Shown here: positions 40,046 through 49,515 of the stretch, in pieces
Layout of the letters: each line of letters begins with the position of its first letter
Numbering within the stretch: position 1 is the stretch's first letter
DNA from: Bosea sp. BIWAKO-01
GTDB lineage: Bacteria; Pseudomonadota; Alphaproteobacteria; Rhizobiales; Beijerinckiaceae
Direction of reading: 5' to 3'
Assembly (NCBI RefSeq): GCF_001748145.1
Contig: NZ_BCQA01000001.1
Location: 620,001-684,000, forward strand
Length of the DNA: 64,000 bases
Made by a program: the position numbers and the translations under genes
Notes under the pieces: generated by a model
Seen by the model: the letters and a program-made list of their open reading frames with translations, nothing else
Databases searched by the model: none
What the model was told of the DNA's origin: nothing

Positions 40046-40066
40046 CGCAGACTGGCGAGGTCTGCG
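40046..40066. promoter_or_regulatory. Perfect 7-7-7 dyad in the asparaginase/hydrolase divergent region
   Basis: CGCAGAC (40046-40052), 7-base spacer, GTCTGCG (40060-40066). The symmetrical 21-base site sits between two divergent starts (39962 and 40116), a classic place for a dimeric repressor or activator. The binding protein is unknown. Confidence 0.4.
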
Positions 40067-40115
40067 ATTCAGGGCGTGGTCCGCAAGCCGCAGAGCCGGA
40101 GAAGCCGAGCCAGTC

Positions 40116-40940
40116 ATGTCGACGGATTACGAGACAGAATACAATAACCGTGCCCGCGTGCCGGAGCATCCCGGGATCATCGCCGGCTGGCAGGCGGACG
40201 CTGCCGCCTATCGCGCTGGCGCGGTCAGCGAACTCGGCATCGCCTATGGCCCGGGCGAGCGCCAGCATTACGACCTGTTCAAGCCCGAGGCGGTCAAGGG
40301 CGACGCCATCGTGCTCTTCATCCATGGCGGCTACTGGCAGGCGCTGGACCGCTCCTATTTCTCGCATATGGCGCGCGGTGTGAACCAGCTCGGCGTCCCC
40401 ATGGCGGTCGCGGGCTATGATCTCTGCCCGCAGGTCGAGCTTGGCCACATCGTCTGGGAGCTGCAGCAGGCGGCCGCAGCCCTCTGGCGGCAGTTCAACC
40501 GGCCCATCGTGGCATCCGGCCATTCGGCGGGCGGGCATCTCGCCGCCTGCCTGCTTGCCACCGACTGGAAGAATGTCGACCCCGACCTGCCGGACCAGCT
40601 GGTGCCGGCGGCCTATGGCATCTCCGGCCTTTACAACCTGAAGCCCCTGACCGAGACCAGCATCAACAAGGCGCTCGGGCTCGACATGGAATCGGCCGAG
40701 CGGGAAAGCCCATTGTTCTGGCCGGCCCCCTCAGGATTGCTGATGGACGCGGTGGTCGGCGGGGCCGAGAGCGACGAATACCTGAAGCAGAGCCGCCGCA
40801 TCACCGATGTCTGGGGCCTGGAAGGCGTCAGGACGCAGTATGGCGAGATCGACGGCGCGAACCATTTCACCGTCCTTGCCGATCTTCCCGACCCCGAAAG
40901 CGCAATGAGCAAGCGCCTCGCCGAACTCGCAGGCGCTTGA
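40116..40940 (+). CDS. Alpha/beta hydrolase with HGGYW motif (arylformamidase/carboxylesterase-like)
   Basis: Cytosolic serine hydrolase of 274 residues. HGGYW (70-74) forms the oxyanion region typical of kynurenine formamidase-like and HSL-type esterases; the nucleophile elbow is GHSAGG (Ser137), and NHF (about 250) supplies the His after an Asp-containing segment. ATG 40116 chosen from fit with the family N-terminus YETEYNNRARVPEHPGII. No kynureninase or tryptophan dioxygenase gene is adjacent, so arylformamidase activity is only one option; N-acyl/formyl amide or ester cleavage of peptide-derived compounds is another. Followed 50 bases later by a sensor-domain gene and a peptide ABC operon. 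Confidence 0.82.
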   Translation: MSTDYETEYNNRARVPEHPGIIAGWQADAAAYRAGAVSELGIAYGPGERQHYDLFKPEAVKGDAIVLFIHGGYWQALDRSYFSHMARGVNQLGVPMAVAGYDLCPQVELGHIVWELQQAAAALWRQFNRPIVASGHSAGGHLAACLLATDWKNVDPDLPDQLVPAAYGISGLYNLKPLTETSINKALGLDMESAERESPLFWPAPSGLLMDAVVGGAESDEYLKQSRRITDVWGLEGVRTQYGEIDGANHFTVLADLPDPESAMSKRLAELAGA

Positions 40941-40990
40941 TCTTCCGGCGCGAGGCTCTATCCAGAGGGACAGGATTTTCGGAGCGCGCG

Positions 40991-41227
40991 ATGCAGACCT
41001 TCTTCGTCGAGATCAAATGCAAGCTCGGCAAGACCTATGAGGTCGCCAGCGAACTCGCCGATCGCGAGATCGCCTCGGAGATTTATTCGACCGCCGGCAA
41101 TTACGACATCCTGGCCAAGTTCCACGTCGCCGCGGATGTCGATATCGGCCATTTCGTAGCGCAGAAGGTGCAATCGATCCCCGAGATCGCCGACACGCAC
41201 ACGATCATCACCTTCAAGGCGTTCTGA
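40991..41227 (+). CDS. Stand-alone Lrp/AsnC ligand-binding (RAM) domain protein
   Basis: 78-residue protein made only of the RAM/Lrp-effector domain (QTFFVEIKCKLGKTYEVASELA, NYDILAKFHVAADVDIGHFV, IADTHTIITFKAF) without a helix-turn-helix. GGAG seven bases before ATG 40991 supports translation. Such single-domain proteins form oligomers that bind amino acids and are thought to tune Lrp-type regulators or enzymes. Its position, 145 bases before a peptide-transporter operon and after a hydrolase, suggests sensing of an amino acid produced here. Role inferred. Confidence 0.85.
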   Translation: MQTFFVEIKCKLGKTYEVASELADREIASEIYSTAGNYDILAKFHVAADVDIGHFVAQKVQSIPEIADTHTIITFKAF

Positions 41228-41282
41228 GGCCCTCAACCGTCCTCATCCTGCCACGCGCAGGCATGCTCCGGACTTACGAATC

Positions 41283-41305
41283 CGTGGAGAAGGAAATTCT
41301 CCACG
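41283..41305. promoter_or_regulatory. Perfect inverted repeat upstream of the peptide transporter operon
   Basis: Nine-base arms CGTGGAGAA (41283-41291) and TTCTCCACG (41297-41305), 5-base spacer. It lies 67 bases before the binding-protein ATG and 56 after the RAM gene stop. No T-run, so an operator or 5'-UTR hairpin is likelier than a terminator. Confidence 0.4.
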
Positions 41306-41371
41306 CGGTGGCTGCTGGCCACGCCGGCACCAATCCGCCAAAATATCCACTGAACTCGGGAGGTTCTTTCA

Positions 41372-42964
41372 ATGAGAAACGTCGCCACATTCGCCAGCCG
41401 CGCCGCCATAGCCGCGGCGCTGTCTCTGGTCGCGGGTGCCGCTGTCGCGCAGGAATTGCGCATCGGCATCTCGGCCGAGCCGAGCGCGATGGACCCGCAC
41501 TATCACAACCTGACCCCCAACAACATGCTGGCCCGGCACATCTATGAGCCGCTGGTCGGCCAGGACGCCTCGCAGCGGCTGGTTCCCAGCCTCGCCGAAA
41601 GCTGGAAGGCGATCGACGACACGACCTGGGAGTTCAAGCTCCGCCAGAACGTCAAGTTCCATGACGGCTCGCCCTTCACCGCCGACGACGTGCTCGCGAC
41701 CTTCCAGCGCGCGCCGAACGTGCCCAAGAGCCCATCGAGCTTCTCGGCCTATGTCCGCGGCAAGGAGATCAGCAAGGTCGACGACTACACGATCCGCATC
41801 AAGACCGCCGCGCCGGCGCCGCTGGTGCCGACCGATCTTTCGACCTTCGGCGTCATCTCCGCCAAGTGCAAGGACACCACCACTGAGGAATTCAACGCCG
41901 GCAAATGCGCGGCGGGCGGCACCGGCCCCTACAAACAGGCCGAGTTCGTCTCGGGCGACCGCGTCGTCATGACCGCCAATGACAGCTGGTGGGGCGGCAG
42001 CAAGGATCTCTGGAAGAAGGTGACGTTCCGCATCGTCACGTCGGCGCCCACCCGGGTCGCGGCCCTGCTGGCGGGCGATGTCGATATGATCGAAGCCGTG
42101 CCGACCTCCGATGTCGCCAAGCTCAAGGGCGACAAGAACCTGAACGTCGTCAGCCAGGTCTCGAACCGCGTGGTCTATTTCCACATGGACCATTTCCGCG
42201 ACGTCTCGCCCTTCATCAAGGGCAAGGACGGCTCCGAGATCAAGAATCCGCTGAGGGATGTCCGCGTCCGCAAGGCGCTTTCGATGGCGATCAATCGGCC
42301 GGGCATCGTCGAGCGCATCATGGAGAAGGAGGCGATCCCCGCCGGCCAGCTCCTGCCCGATTCATTCTTCGGCACCTCCAAGAACCTGAAGCCGGTCGCT
42401 TTCGATCTCGCCGGCGCCAAGAAGCTGCTGGCCGAGGCCGGGTACCCGAACGGCTTCAAGATGAAGATGCACGGGCCGAACGGGCGCTACACCAACGACA
42501 CCAAGATCATCGAGGCCGTCGCCCAGATGTTCGCGCGGCTCGGCATCGAGACCGAGGTCGAGACGCTGCCCCCGGCCAATTTCTTCACCCGCGCCTCGCA
42601 AGGCGCGCCGGGCAATGTGCCGGAATTCTCCTTCATTCTCGTCGGCTGGGCCGCCGGAACGGGTGAATCCTCGGACTCGCTCAAGGCGCTGCTTGCGACC
42701 TTCAACCCGCAGAAGGGCATGGGAGCGACCAATCGCGGCCGCTACTCCAACCCGGCCTTCGACGCCAAGGTCGAGGAAGGCCTGCGCACGGTCGACGACA
42801 AGAAGCGCGATGCCATCTTCGGCGAGGCGATGGAGATCGGCATGAATGATGTCGGGCTGATCCCGACACATTTCCAGCTCAACACCTGGGCTGCCCGCAA
42901 GGGCTTCAAGGTCGAGCCGCGCTCGGACGAGTACACGCTCGCGACCTCCGTCACGAAGCAGTGA
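41372..42964 (+). CDS. Peptide ABC transporter periplasmic binding protein (SBP family 5), operon 1
   Basis: Exported ligand receptor of 530 residues: signal peptide to AAVAQ-ELRIG, then family-5 hallmarks LVPSLAESWKAIDDTTWEFKLRQ (in two parts), FHDGSPFTADDV, RVRKALSMAINRPGIVE and NRGRYSNPAFDAKV. GGGAGG lies about 10 bases before the ATG. The binding preference (dipeptides, oligopeptides, or other small solutes such as glutathione or opines) cannot be read. First gene of SBP-permease-permease-ATPase-ATPase. Confidence 0.9.
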   Translation: MRNVATFASRAAIAAALSLVAGAAVAQELRIGISAEPSAMDPHYHNLTPNNMLARHIYEPLVGQDASQRLVPSLAESWKAIDDTTWEFKLRQNVKFHDGSPFTADDVLATFQRAPNVPKSPSSFSAYVRGKEISKVDDYTIRIKTAAPAPLVPTDLSTFGVISAKCKDTTTEEFNAGKCAAGGTGPYKQAEFVSGDRVVMTANDSWWGGSKDLWKKVTFRIVTSAPTRVAALLAGDVDMIEAVPTSDVAKLKGDKNLNVVSQVSNRVVYFHMDHFRDVSPFIKGKDGSEIKNPLRDVRVRKALSMAINRPGIVERIMEKEAIPAGQLLPDSFFGTSKNLKPVAFDLAGAKKLLAEAGYPNGFKMKMHGPNGRYTNDTKIIEAVAQMFARLGIETEVETLPPANFFTRASQGAPGNVPEFSFILVGWAAGTGESSDSLKALLATFNPQKGMGATNRGRYSNPAFDAKVEEGLRTVDDKKRDAIFGEAMEIGMNDVGLIPTHFQLNTWAARKGFKVEPRSDEYTLATSVTKQ

Positions 42965-42985
42965 CGGCCCAGGCGGATTGACGTC

Positions 42986-43033
42986 GTTCCCGGGCTCTGG
43001 CCCGGGAACCACCTGCCGGTGACCGCTGGTCAC
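42986..43033. repeat. Two palindromes in the binding-protein/permease gap, operon 1
   Basis: A perfect 10-base-pair hairpin (42986-42995 with 43000-43009, TCTG loop) is followed by a second 6-base-pair dyad (43019-43024 with 43028-43033). The GC-rich CCCGGGC...GCCCGGG core resembles the palindrome at 52381 in the second peptide operon. Such hairpins often protect the abundant binding-protein message from decay and lower expression of the downstream genes. Confidence 0.6.
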
Positions 43034-43115
43034 GGAAGGGTCGGGCCAAACCCGGCCACGCTGTTTTGAGCGCTGCGTTCGCGCACTCCATCCTGCTCGC
43101 GAAGGAACCAACCCG

Positions 43116-44093
43116 ATGGCTGCCTTCATCCTTCGTCGCCTGGCGCAGGCCCTCTTCGTCATTGGGGCGATGCTGGTCATCGTCTTCTTCGGCGTGAACG
43201 TCGTCGGCGACCCGATCTACATGCTCGTCTCGCCGGAGATGAACCAGGAGCAGATCGCCGAAACGGCCCGCTCGCTCGGCCTCGACCGGCCGATCTGGGA
43301 ACAGTTCCTGATCTTCCTGAAGAATGCCATGCAAGGCGACCTCGGCCGCTCCTTCGTGCATGGCGAGTCGGCGATCAAGCTCATCCTGTCGCGCATGCCG
43401 GCGACGCTGGAGCTCGCCCTTGTCGCGCTTTTCATGGCGATCGTGATCGGGCTGCCGCTCGGCCTCTATGCGGGGCTGAAGCCGGAGAGCAAGGCGTCCC
43501 GCGCGATCATGGCGATCTCGATCCTCGGCTTCTCGCTGCCGACATTCTGGGTCGGGCTGATGCTGATCCTCGCCTTCGCCGTCGGATTGGGCTGGTTCCC
43601 CGCCACGGGCCGGGGCGAAACCGTCTCCGTCTTCGGCATCGAAACCTCGCTGCTCACGCTCGACGGCTGGCAGCATGTGGCCCTGCCGGCGCTGAACCTC
43701 GCACTGCTCAAGATCTCGCTTGTCATCCGCCTGGCACGGGCCGGGGCACGCGAGGCGGCCCTGATGGACTATGTCAAATTCGCCCGTGCCAAGGGCCTTT
43801 CGCAGAGCCGGATCATCGGCGTCCACATCCTGAAGAACATCATGATCCCGATCGTCACCGTGCTCGGCCTCGAATTCGGCTCGCTCGTCGCCTTTTCCGT
43901 GGTGACGGAGACGATCTTCGCCTGGCCCGGCATGGGCCGCCTCCTGCTGGAGGCGATCACCCGGCTCGATCGACCGGTCATCGTCGCCTATGTCATGGTT
44001 GTCGTCGTGCTGTTCGTGACGATCAACCTGCTGGTCGACCTCGTTTATTCCGCGCTCGATCCGCGCGTCCGCCTGACGGAGGCCAGCACGTGA
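43116..44093 (+). CDS. Peptide ABC transporter permease, DppB type, operon 1
   Basis: Inner-membrane permease of 325 residues: first segment FILRRLAQALFVIGAMLVIVFF, long periplasmic loop, and the membrane domain with the EAA motif EAALMDYVKFARAKGLSQ (about 210-227), ending in the DppB signature YSALDPRVRL. AAGGAA eight bases before ATG. Overlaps the next permease by GTGA. Confidence 0.92.
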   Translation: MAAFILRRLAQALFVIGAMLVIVFFGVNVVGDPIYMLVSPEMNQEQIAETARSLGLDRPIWEQFLIFLKNAMQGDLGRSFVHGESAIKLILSRMPATLELALVALFMAIVIGLPLGLYAGLKPESKASRAIMAISILGFSLPTFWVGLMLILAFAVGLGWFPATGRGETVSVFGIETSLLTLDGWQHVALPALNLALLKISLVIRLARAGAREAALMDYVKFARAKGLSQSRIIGVHILKNIMIPIVTVLGLEFGSLVAFSVVTETIFAWPGMGRLLLEAITRLDRPVIVAYVMVVVVLFVTINLLVDLVYSALDPRVRLTEAST

Positions 44094-45016
44094 GCGAGAC
44101 CAGTCTGCCCACGGTCACGACGACCCCGACCGCGCCGGCCAGGGAAGAGACGCCGCTGCGGCGCTTCGTCCGCAGCTTCATCGAGGACCGCGTTGCGCTG
44201 ATCGGTCTCCTGGTTTTCGCGACGATCGTGCTGCTGGCGCTCGTCGCGCCGCTGATCGCCCCGCAAAACCCCTATGACCTCGCTGCGGTCGACGTGATGG
44301 ACTCCCGCCAGCCGCCAGGCGCCGTGGCCGGCGAAGGCTTTACGATGTGGCTGGGCTCCGACGGTGTCGGCCGCGATCTGCTCTCCGGCATTCTCTACGG
44401 CCTGCGCATTTCGCTGATGGTGGGGGCCTTCTCGGGGCTGATCGCCGCGACCGTCGGCATGACCGTCGGGCTGATCGCCGCCTATGCCGGCGGCAAGGTC
44501 GAGACCGTGATCATGCGGCTCGTCGACCTGCAATTGTCGCTCCCCTCGGTGCTCGTCGCGCTGATCCTGGTCGCCGCACTCGGCAAGGGCGTTGACAAGA
44601 TCATCATTGCCCTCGTCATCGTGCAATGGGCCTATTACGCCCGCACGGTCCGCGGCTCCGCGCTGGTCGAGCGCCGCAAGGAATATGTCGAGGCGGCGCA
44701 GTCGCTCGGCCTCTCCCATGCGCGCACCGTCTTCCGCCATATCCTGCCCAACTGCCTCGCCCCGGTCATCGTGATCGCGACCGTGCAGACCGCGCATGCG
44801 ATCTCGCTGGAGGCAACGCTTTCGTTCCTCGGAGTCGGCCTGCCACAGACGGAGCCCTCGCTCGGCGTGCTGATCGCCAACGGCTTCCAGTACATGATCT
44901 CGGGCAGCTACTGGATCTCGGTCTTCCCCGGGCTCGCCCTGCTCATGACCATCGTCTCGATCAACCTGGTCGGCGACAGGTTGCGCGACGTGCTGAACCC
45001 GCGCCTGGAGAAGTGA
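44090..45016 (+). CDS. Peptide ABC transporter permease, DppC type, operon 1
   Basis: Second permease, 308 residues, with an N-terminal cytoplasmic extension, first membrane segment ALIGLLVFATIVLLALVAP, LGSDGVGRDLLSGILYGLR (family signature) and EAA loop EAAQSLGLSHARTVFRHILP. GTG start at 44090 overlaps the DppB-type stop by 4 bases (GTGA), so translation is coupled. Five bases before the ATPase gene's ATG. Confidence 0.92.
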   Translation: MSETSLPTVTTTPTAPAREETPLRRFVRSFIEDRVALIGLLVFATIVLLALVAPLIAPQNPYDLAAVDVMDSRQPPGAVAGEGFTMWLGSDGVGRDLLSGILYGLRISLMVGAFSGLIAATVGMTVGLIAAYAGGKVETVIMRLVDLQLSLPSVLVALILVAALGKGVDKIIIALVIVQWAYYARTVRGSALVERRKEYVEAAQSLGLSHARTVFRHILPNCLAPVIVIATVQTAHAISLEATLSFLGVGLPQTEPSLGVLIANGFQYMISGSYWISVFPGLALLMTIVSINLVGDRLRDVLNPRLEK

Positions 45017-45020
45017 AGCC

Positions 45021-46007
45021 ATGAGCGATCACGTGCTCCAGGTCAGCGATCTCAAGACCCATTTCTTCACCCGCGCCGGTACCGTGAAGTCGGTCGACGG
45101 CGTCTCTTTCCATGTCCGTCGCGGGGAAGTGCTCGGCCTGGTCGGCGAATCCGGCTCCGGCAAATCGGTCACCGGCTTCTCGATCATGGGGCTGATCGAT
45201 CCCCCCGGCCGCATTGTCGAGGGCTCGATCAAGCTCAACGGCAAGGAGCTCGTCGGTCTCGGGGAAGACGAATTCCGGAAGGTCCGCGGTCGCGAGGTCG
45301 CGATGATCTTCCAGGATCCGATGATGACGCTGAACCCGGTCCTGCGCATTGACACGCAAATGATCGAAGCCGTCACCGCCCATGACAAGGTCTCGCACAA
45401 GGCAGCGCGGGCCCGCGCCCGGGATGCCCTCGCCAAGGTCGGCATCCCCTCGCCCGAGGAGCGGTTGAATGCCTATCCGCACCAGTTCTCGGGCGGCATG
45501 CGCCAGCGTGTCGCAATCGCGATCGCGCTGCTGCATCGTCCGCCGCTGATCATTTGCGACGAGCCGACGACCGCGCTCGACGTCACCATCCAGAGCCAGA
45601 TCCTTGCCGAGATGCAATCGCTCTGTGCCGAAACCGGGACTGCCCTGGTCTGGATCACCCATGACCTCGGCGTCGTCGCCGGGCTCGCCGACCGGATCGC
45701 GGTGATGTATGCCGGCCGCATCGTCGAGGCGGGCGCGGTCGATCCCGTGCTCGACACGCCCTTACACCCCTACACCGCAGGCCTGCTCGGCTCGCTGCCG
45801 AGCGAGGGCGAACCAGGTGAGATGCTGCGCCAGATCAGGGGCTCGACGCCTTCGCTCGCTCGCCTGCCGCAAGGATGCGCCTTTGCCCCGCGCTGCGACT
45901 ACGCGCAGGGCGACTGCCTCACGATCGCGCCTGCCACGACGGCTTTCCCAGGAGAGCGCGGCGTGCGCTGTCATCATCCCCTGAGCGGAACCGGGGTTGC
46001 GGCATGA
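45021..46007 (+). CDS. Peptide ABC transporter ATP-binding protein, DppD type, operon 1
   Basis: ATPase of 328 residues with GESGSGKSV Walker [10 protein letters not shown] signature, [12 protein letters not shown]alker B and C-terminal oligopeptide-transporter tail with GCAFAPRC. It pairs with the DppF-type ATPase whose ATG overlaps this stop (ATGA). Confidence 0.93.
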   Translation: MSDHVLQVSDLKTHFFTRAGTVKSVDGVSFHVRRGEVLGLVGESGSGKSVTGFSIMGLIDPPGRIVEGSIKLNGKELVGLGEDEFRKVRGREVAMIFQDPMMTLNPVLRIDTQMIEAVTAHDKVSHKAARARARDALAKVGIPSPEERLNAYPHQFSGGMRQRVAIAIALLHRPPLIICDEPTTALDVTIQSQILAEMQSLCAETGTALVWITHDLGVVAGLADRIAVMYAGRIVEAGAVDPVLDTPLHPYTAGLLGSLPSEGEPGEMLRQIRGSTPSLARLPQGCAFAPRCDYAQGDCLTIAPATTAFPGERGVRCHHPLSGTGVAA

Positions 46008-47023
46008 ACGATACACCGATCCTCACCCTCGAAAGCGTCTCGAAGCGCTTCGCCAAACCGCTCGACGCAGCCGCGAAATTCGCGAACTGGTTCGGCGCCG
46101 GCAATACCGAAGAGGTTGTGCACGCGGTCGACAGCGTCGATCTCTCGATCCGGGCCGGCGAGGTCGTCGGGCTGGTCGGCGAATCCGGCTGCGGCAAATC
46201 AACGCTCGGACGGGTCGTCGCGGGGATTCACAAGGCGAGCGCCGGCCGCGTGAGCTGGCGCGGGCGCTATACCGACGAGATGGGCACCGAGGAGCGCCAC
46301 GCTGCGACACTGGCCATCCAGATGATCTTCCAGGACCCGATGTCCTCGCTCAACCCGCGCATGCGGGTCAGCGACATCGTCGGCGAAGCGCCCGTGGTGC
46401 ACGGGCTGACGACACGCGCCGGCCAGGCGGATTATGTCGACGATATTCTCAATCGCGTCGGCCTCGACCCGACCTACAAACGGCGCTATCCGCACCAGTT
46501 CTCGGGCGGCCAACGTGCCCGCATCGGCATCGCGAGAGCGCTGGCGGTGAAGCCGGAGTTTCTCGTCTGCGACGAAAGCGTGGCTGCTCTCGATGTCTCG
46601 ATTCAGGCCCAGGTCCTGAATCTTTTCATGAAGCTGCGCGACGAACTCAACCTGACCTACCTCTTCATCAGCCACGACCTCGGCGTCGTCCGGCACCTCT
46701 CGGACCGGGTCGTGATCATGTATCTCGGCCGTGTCGTCGAGGCCGCGCCCGCCGCCGCCCTCTTCAAGGGGCCGCAACACCCCTATGCCCAGGCGCTGCT
46801 CGCCAATGTGCCGACGATCACGGCTCGCAAGAAGCGTTTTGCGCCCGTCAGCGGCGAGATCCCCTCGCCGCTTCATCCGCCGTCAGGCTGCCATTTCCAC
46901 CCGCGCTGTCCGCATGCCGGGCCGCGCTGCAAGGCGGAGCGGCCGGCGCTGAAAACGATCGCGTCCGGCCATGTCGCGGCCTGTCACTTGCATGACGGCG
47001 GTGTCGGAGCGATGGCGGCCTGA
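46004..47023 (+). CDS. Peptide ABC transporter ATP-binding protein, DppF type, operon 1
   Basis: Second ATPase, 339 residues: GESGCGKSTLGR Walker A, FSGGQRARI signature, LVCDESVAALDVSIQAQ Walker B (Glu present; typical DppF variant of DEPTSALD) and GCHFHPRC tail. The start ATG 46004 overlaps the previous stop; the frame is open upstream but inside DppD. It completes a full importer of five genes. Confidence 0.92.
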   Translation: MNDTPILTLESVSKRFAKPLDAAAKFANWFGAGNTEEVVHAVDSVDLSIRAGEVVGLVGESGCGKSTLGRVVAGIHKASAGRVSWRGRYTDEMGTEERHAATLAIQMIFQDPMSSLNPRMRVSDIVGEAPVVHGLTTRAGQADYVDDILNRVGLDPTYKRRYPHQFSGGQRARIGIARALAVKPEFLVCDESVAALDVSIQAQVLNLFMKLRDELNLTYLFISHDLGVVRHLSDRVVIMYLGRVVEAAPAAALFKGPQHPYAQALLANVPTITARKKRFAPVSGEIPSPLHPPSGCHFHPRCPHAGPRCKAERPALKTIASGHVAACHLHDGGVGAMAA

Positions 47024-47141
47024 AGCGATCCTGTCGTTTCGGTTGAATGATTGTTGCCCCCGGCACGCTTGACGGCACCGCGTTTCCGGGCGACCTCCAA
47101 GCTGATTTGGCCTTGGGCCGTGGAGCCAGGAACGCAGGACG

Positions 47142-49439
47142 ATGAAAAGCACCTTGTCGACGGATCTTCGCTCGGGCGCGCTCGTCTACCACCGCCTGCC
47201 CCGGCCCGGTAAGCTCGAGATCCAGGCAACGAAGCCTCTCGGCAACCAGCGCGACCTGGCGCTCGCCTATTCTCCCGGCGTGGCTGCCGCCTGCGAGGCG
47301 ATCGTCGACGACCCGGCGGAAGCCGCCGAACTGACCTCGCGCCAGAACCTCGTCGCCGTCATCACCAACGGCACAGCCGTTCTCGGCCTCGGCGATATCG
47401 GACCGCTCGCCTCCAAGCCCGTGATGGAGGGCAAGGCGGTCCTGTTCAAGAAGTTTGCCGGGATCGACTGCTTCGACATCGAGGTCGACCAGAAGAACAT
47501 CGAGAAATTCGTCGATGTCGTCGCGGCGCTGGAACCAACCTTCGGCGGCATCAACCTCGAGGACATCAAGGGTCCTGAATGCTTCGAGATCGAGGAGCAG
47601 CTCAAGGCCCGGATGAACATCCCGGTCTTCCATGACGACCAGCACGGCACCGCGATCATCGTCAGCGCCGCGATCCTGAACGGGCTCGATCTCGCGGGAA
47701 AGCAGATCGGCGACGTCAAGATCGTCGTCTCCGGCGCCGGCGCAGCCGCCCTTGCCTGCCTCAACCTGCTGGTTGAGCTCGGGGCCAGGCGCCAGAATAT
47801 CTGGGTCACCGACCTTGAAGGCGTGGTCCACAAGGGCCGCAACACGCTGATGGACCGCTGGAAGGAGGTCTATGCGCAGGAGACAGATGCGCGGACGCTC
47901 AGCGACGTGATCGGCGACGCCGATGTCTTCCTCGGCCTGTCTGCCGCCGGCGTCCTGAAGCCCGAGATGGCCAAGCGCATGGCGGCGAGTCCGCTGATCC
48001 TGGCGCTGGCCAACCCGAACCCGGAGATTACGCCGGAGGATGCGCTTGCGGCACGTCCTGACGCGATGATCTGCACCGGCCGCTCGGACTATCCGAACCA
48101 GGTCAACAACGTCCTGTGCTTCCCCTACATCTTCCGTGGCGCGCTCGATGTGCACGCCACGACGATCAACGAAGCGATGAAGCTGGCCGCGGTGCGCGCC
48201 ATTGCATCGCTGGCGCGGGAGGCCACGTCCGACATCGCGGCGCGCGCCTATGGCGGCGAGTCGCAGACATTCGGCGCGACCTCGCTGATCCCGAACCCGT
48301 TCGATCCGCGCCTGATCCTGCGCATTGCACCGGCGGTCGCGCAGGCCGCGATGGATACCGGCGTCGCACGCAAGCCCCTCGCCGATATCGAGGCCTATCG
48401 CGAGGACCTGTCACGCTTCGTCTTCCGTTCCGGCTTCATCATGAAGCCGCTCTTTGCGCAGGCGAAGGCCGACCCCAAGCGCGTCATCTACGCCGAGGGC
48501 GAGGATGAGCGCGTGCTGCGCGCCGCTCAGGTGGCGCTCGAGGAAGGCATGGCCGTGCCGATCCTGATCGGCCGCCCGAGCGTCATCGAAACCCGGGTGA
48601 AACGCTTCGGCCTGACGATCCGGCCAGGCATCGATTGCGAGGTGATCAACCCCGAGGATGATCCGCGCTATCGCGACTACGTGCAGACCTATCTCGAAAT
48701 CGCCGGCCGGCGCGGTATCACGCCGGAGGCCGCACGCGTGCTGGTGCGCACCAACAACACGGTGATCGCGGCACTCGCGGTGATGCGCGGCGAGGCCGAT
48801 GCGATGATCACGGGCCTGGAAGGGCGCTTCCTGTCGCGGCTGCGGCACATCAAGGACATCATCGGGCTTGCGCCCGGCGCACGCGACATCTCGGCGATGA
48901 CGCTGATCATCACCAACAAGGGCGCCTTCTTCCTGGCCGACACCCATGTGAAGCATGATCCGACCGCCGAGGAGATCGCCGACATGGCGGTGATCGCGGC
49001 GAGCCATGTCGCGCGCTTCGGCATCACACCCAAGATCGCCCTGCTCTCGCACTCGGATTTCGGCGCGGCCGACACCCCCTCCTCGCTGAAGATGCGCAAG
49101 GCGGTCTGCCTGATCCGCGAGCGGGCGCCGGAGCTCGAATGCGACGGTGAAATGGAGGCCGACACCGCCCTGCTGCCGATGGTGCGCGAGCGGGTGCTGC
49201 CCTCGTCGCATCTCAAGGGCGTCGCCAATGTGCTGATCTTCCCGAATCTCGACGCCGCCAACATCGCCTACCAGTTCGCCAAGGTGCTGGCGGATGCGCT
49301 CCCGGTCGGCCCGATCCTGATCGGAGCGGCCAAGCCGGTGCATATCCTGACCGGTTCGGTGACGGCACGCGGCGTCGTCAACATGACGGCCGTGGCCGTG
49401 GTCGAGGCGCAGGAACGCGCCGCGGCTTCGCCGGCCTAG
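47142..49439 (+). CDS. maeB: NADP-dependent malic enzyme with phosphotransacetylase-like C-terminal domain
   Basis: Decarboxylates malate to pyruvate, making NADPH. The 765-residue product has malic and NAD(P)-binding domains (about 1-430: [48 protein letters not shown]) and a C-terminal PTA-like domain (about 435-760: [47 protein letters not shown]). This large MaeB/TME type is standard in Rhizobiales; the PTA-like part is regulatory, not known to be catalytic. It stands alone between the two peptide-transporter operons. Confidence 0.95.
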   Translation: MKSTLSTDLRSGALVYHRLPRPGKLEIQATKPLGNQRDLALAYSPGVAAACEAIVDDPAEAAELTSRQNLVAVITNGTAVLGLGDIGPLASKPVMEGKAVLFKKFAGIDCFDIEVDQKNIEKFVDVVAALEPTFGGINLEDIKGPECFEIEEQLKARMNIPVFHDDQHGTAIIVSAAILNGLDLAGKQIGDVKIVVSGAGAAALACLNLLVELGARRQNIWVTDLEGVVHKGRNTLMDRWKEVYAQETDARTLSDVIGDADVFLGLSAAGVLKPEMAKRMAASPLILALANPNPEITPEDALAARPDAMICTGRSDYPNQVNNVLCFPYIFRGALDVHATTINEAMKLAAVRAIASLAREATSDIAARAYGGESQTFGATSLIPNPFDPRLILRIAPAVAQAAMDTGVARKPLADIEAYREDLSRFVFRSGFIMKPLFAQAKADPKRVIYAEGEDERVLRAAQVALEEGMAVPILIGRPSVIETRVKRFGLTIRPGIDCEVINPEDDPRYRDYVQTYLEIAGRRGITPEAARVLVRTNNTVIAALAVMRGEADAMITGLEGRFLSRLRHIKDIIGLAPGARDISAMTLIITNKGAFFLADTHVKHDPTAEEIADMAVIAASHVARFGITPKIALLSHSDFGAADTPSSLKMRKAVCLIRERAPELECDGEMEADTALLPMVRERVLPSSHLKGVANVLIFPNLDAANIAYQFAKVLADALPVGPILIGAAKPVHILTGSVTARGVVNMTAVAVVEAQERAAASPA

Positions 49440-49515
49440 CCAAGAGGCGTTGCAGCGGCGCCGTTTCCTGCCATTCTGCCGTGCTCTGACGGAACGGGAT
49501 TGCGGGGAACAGGCC

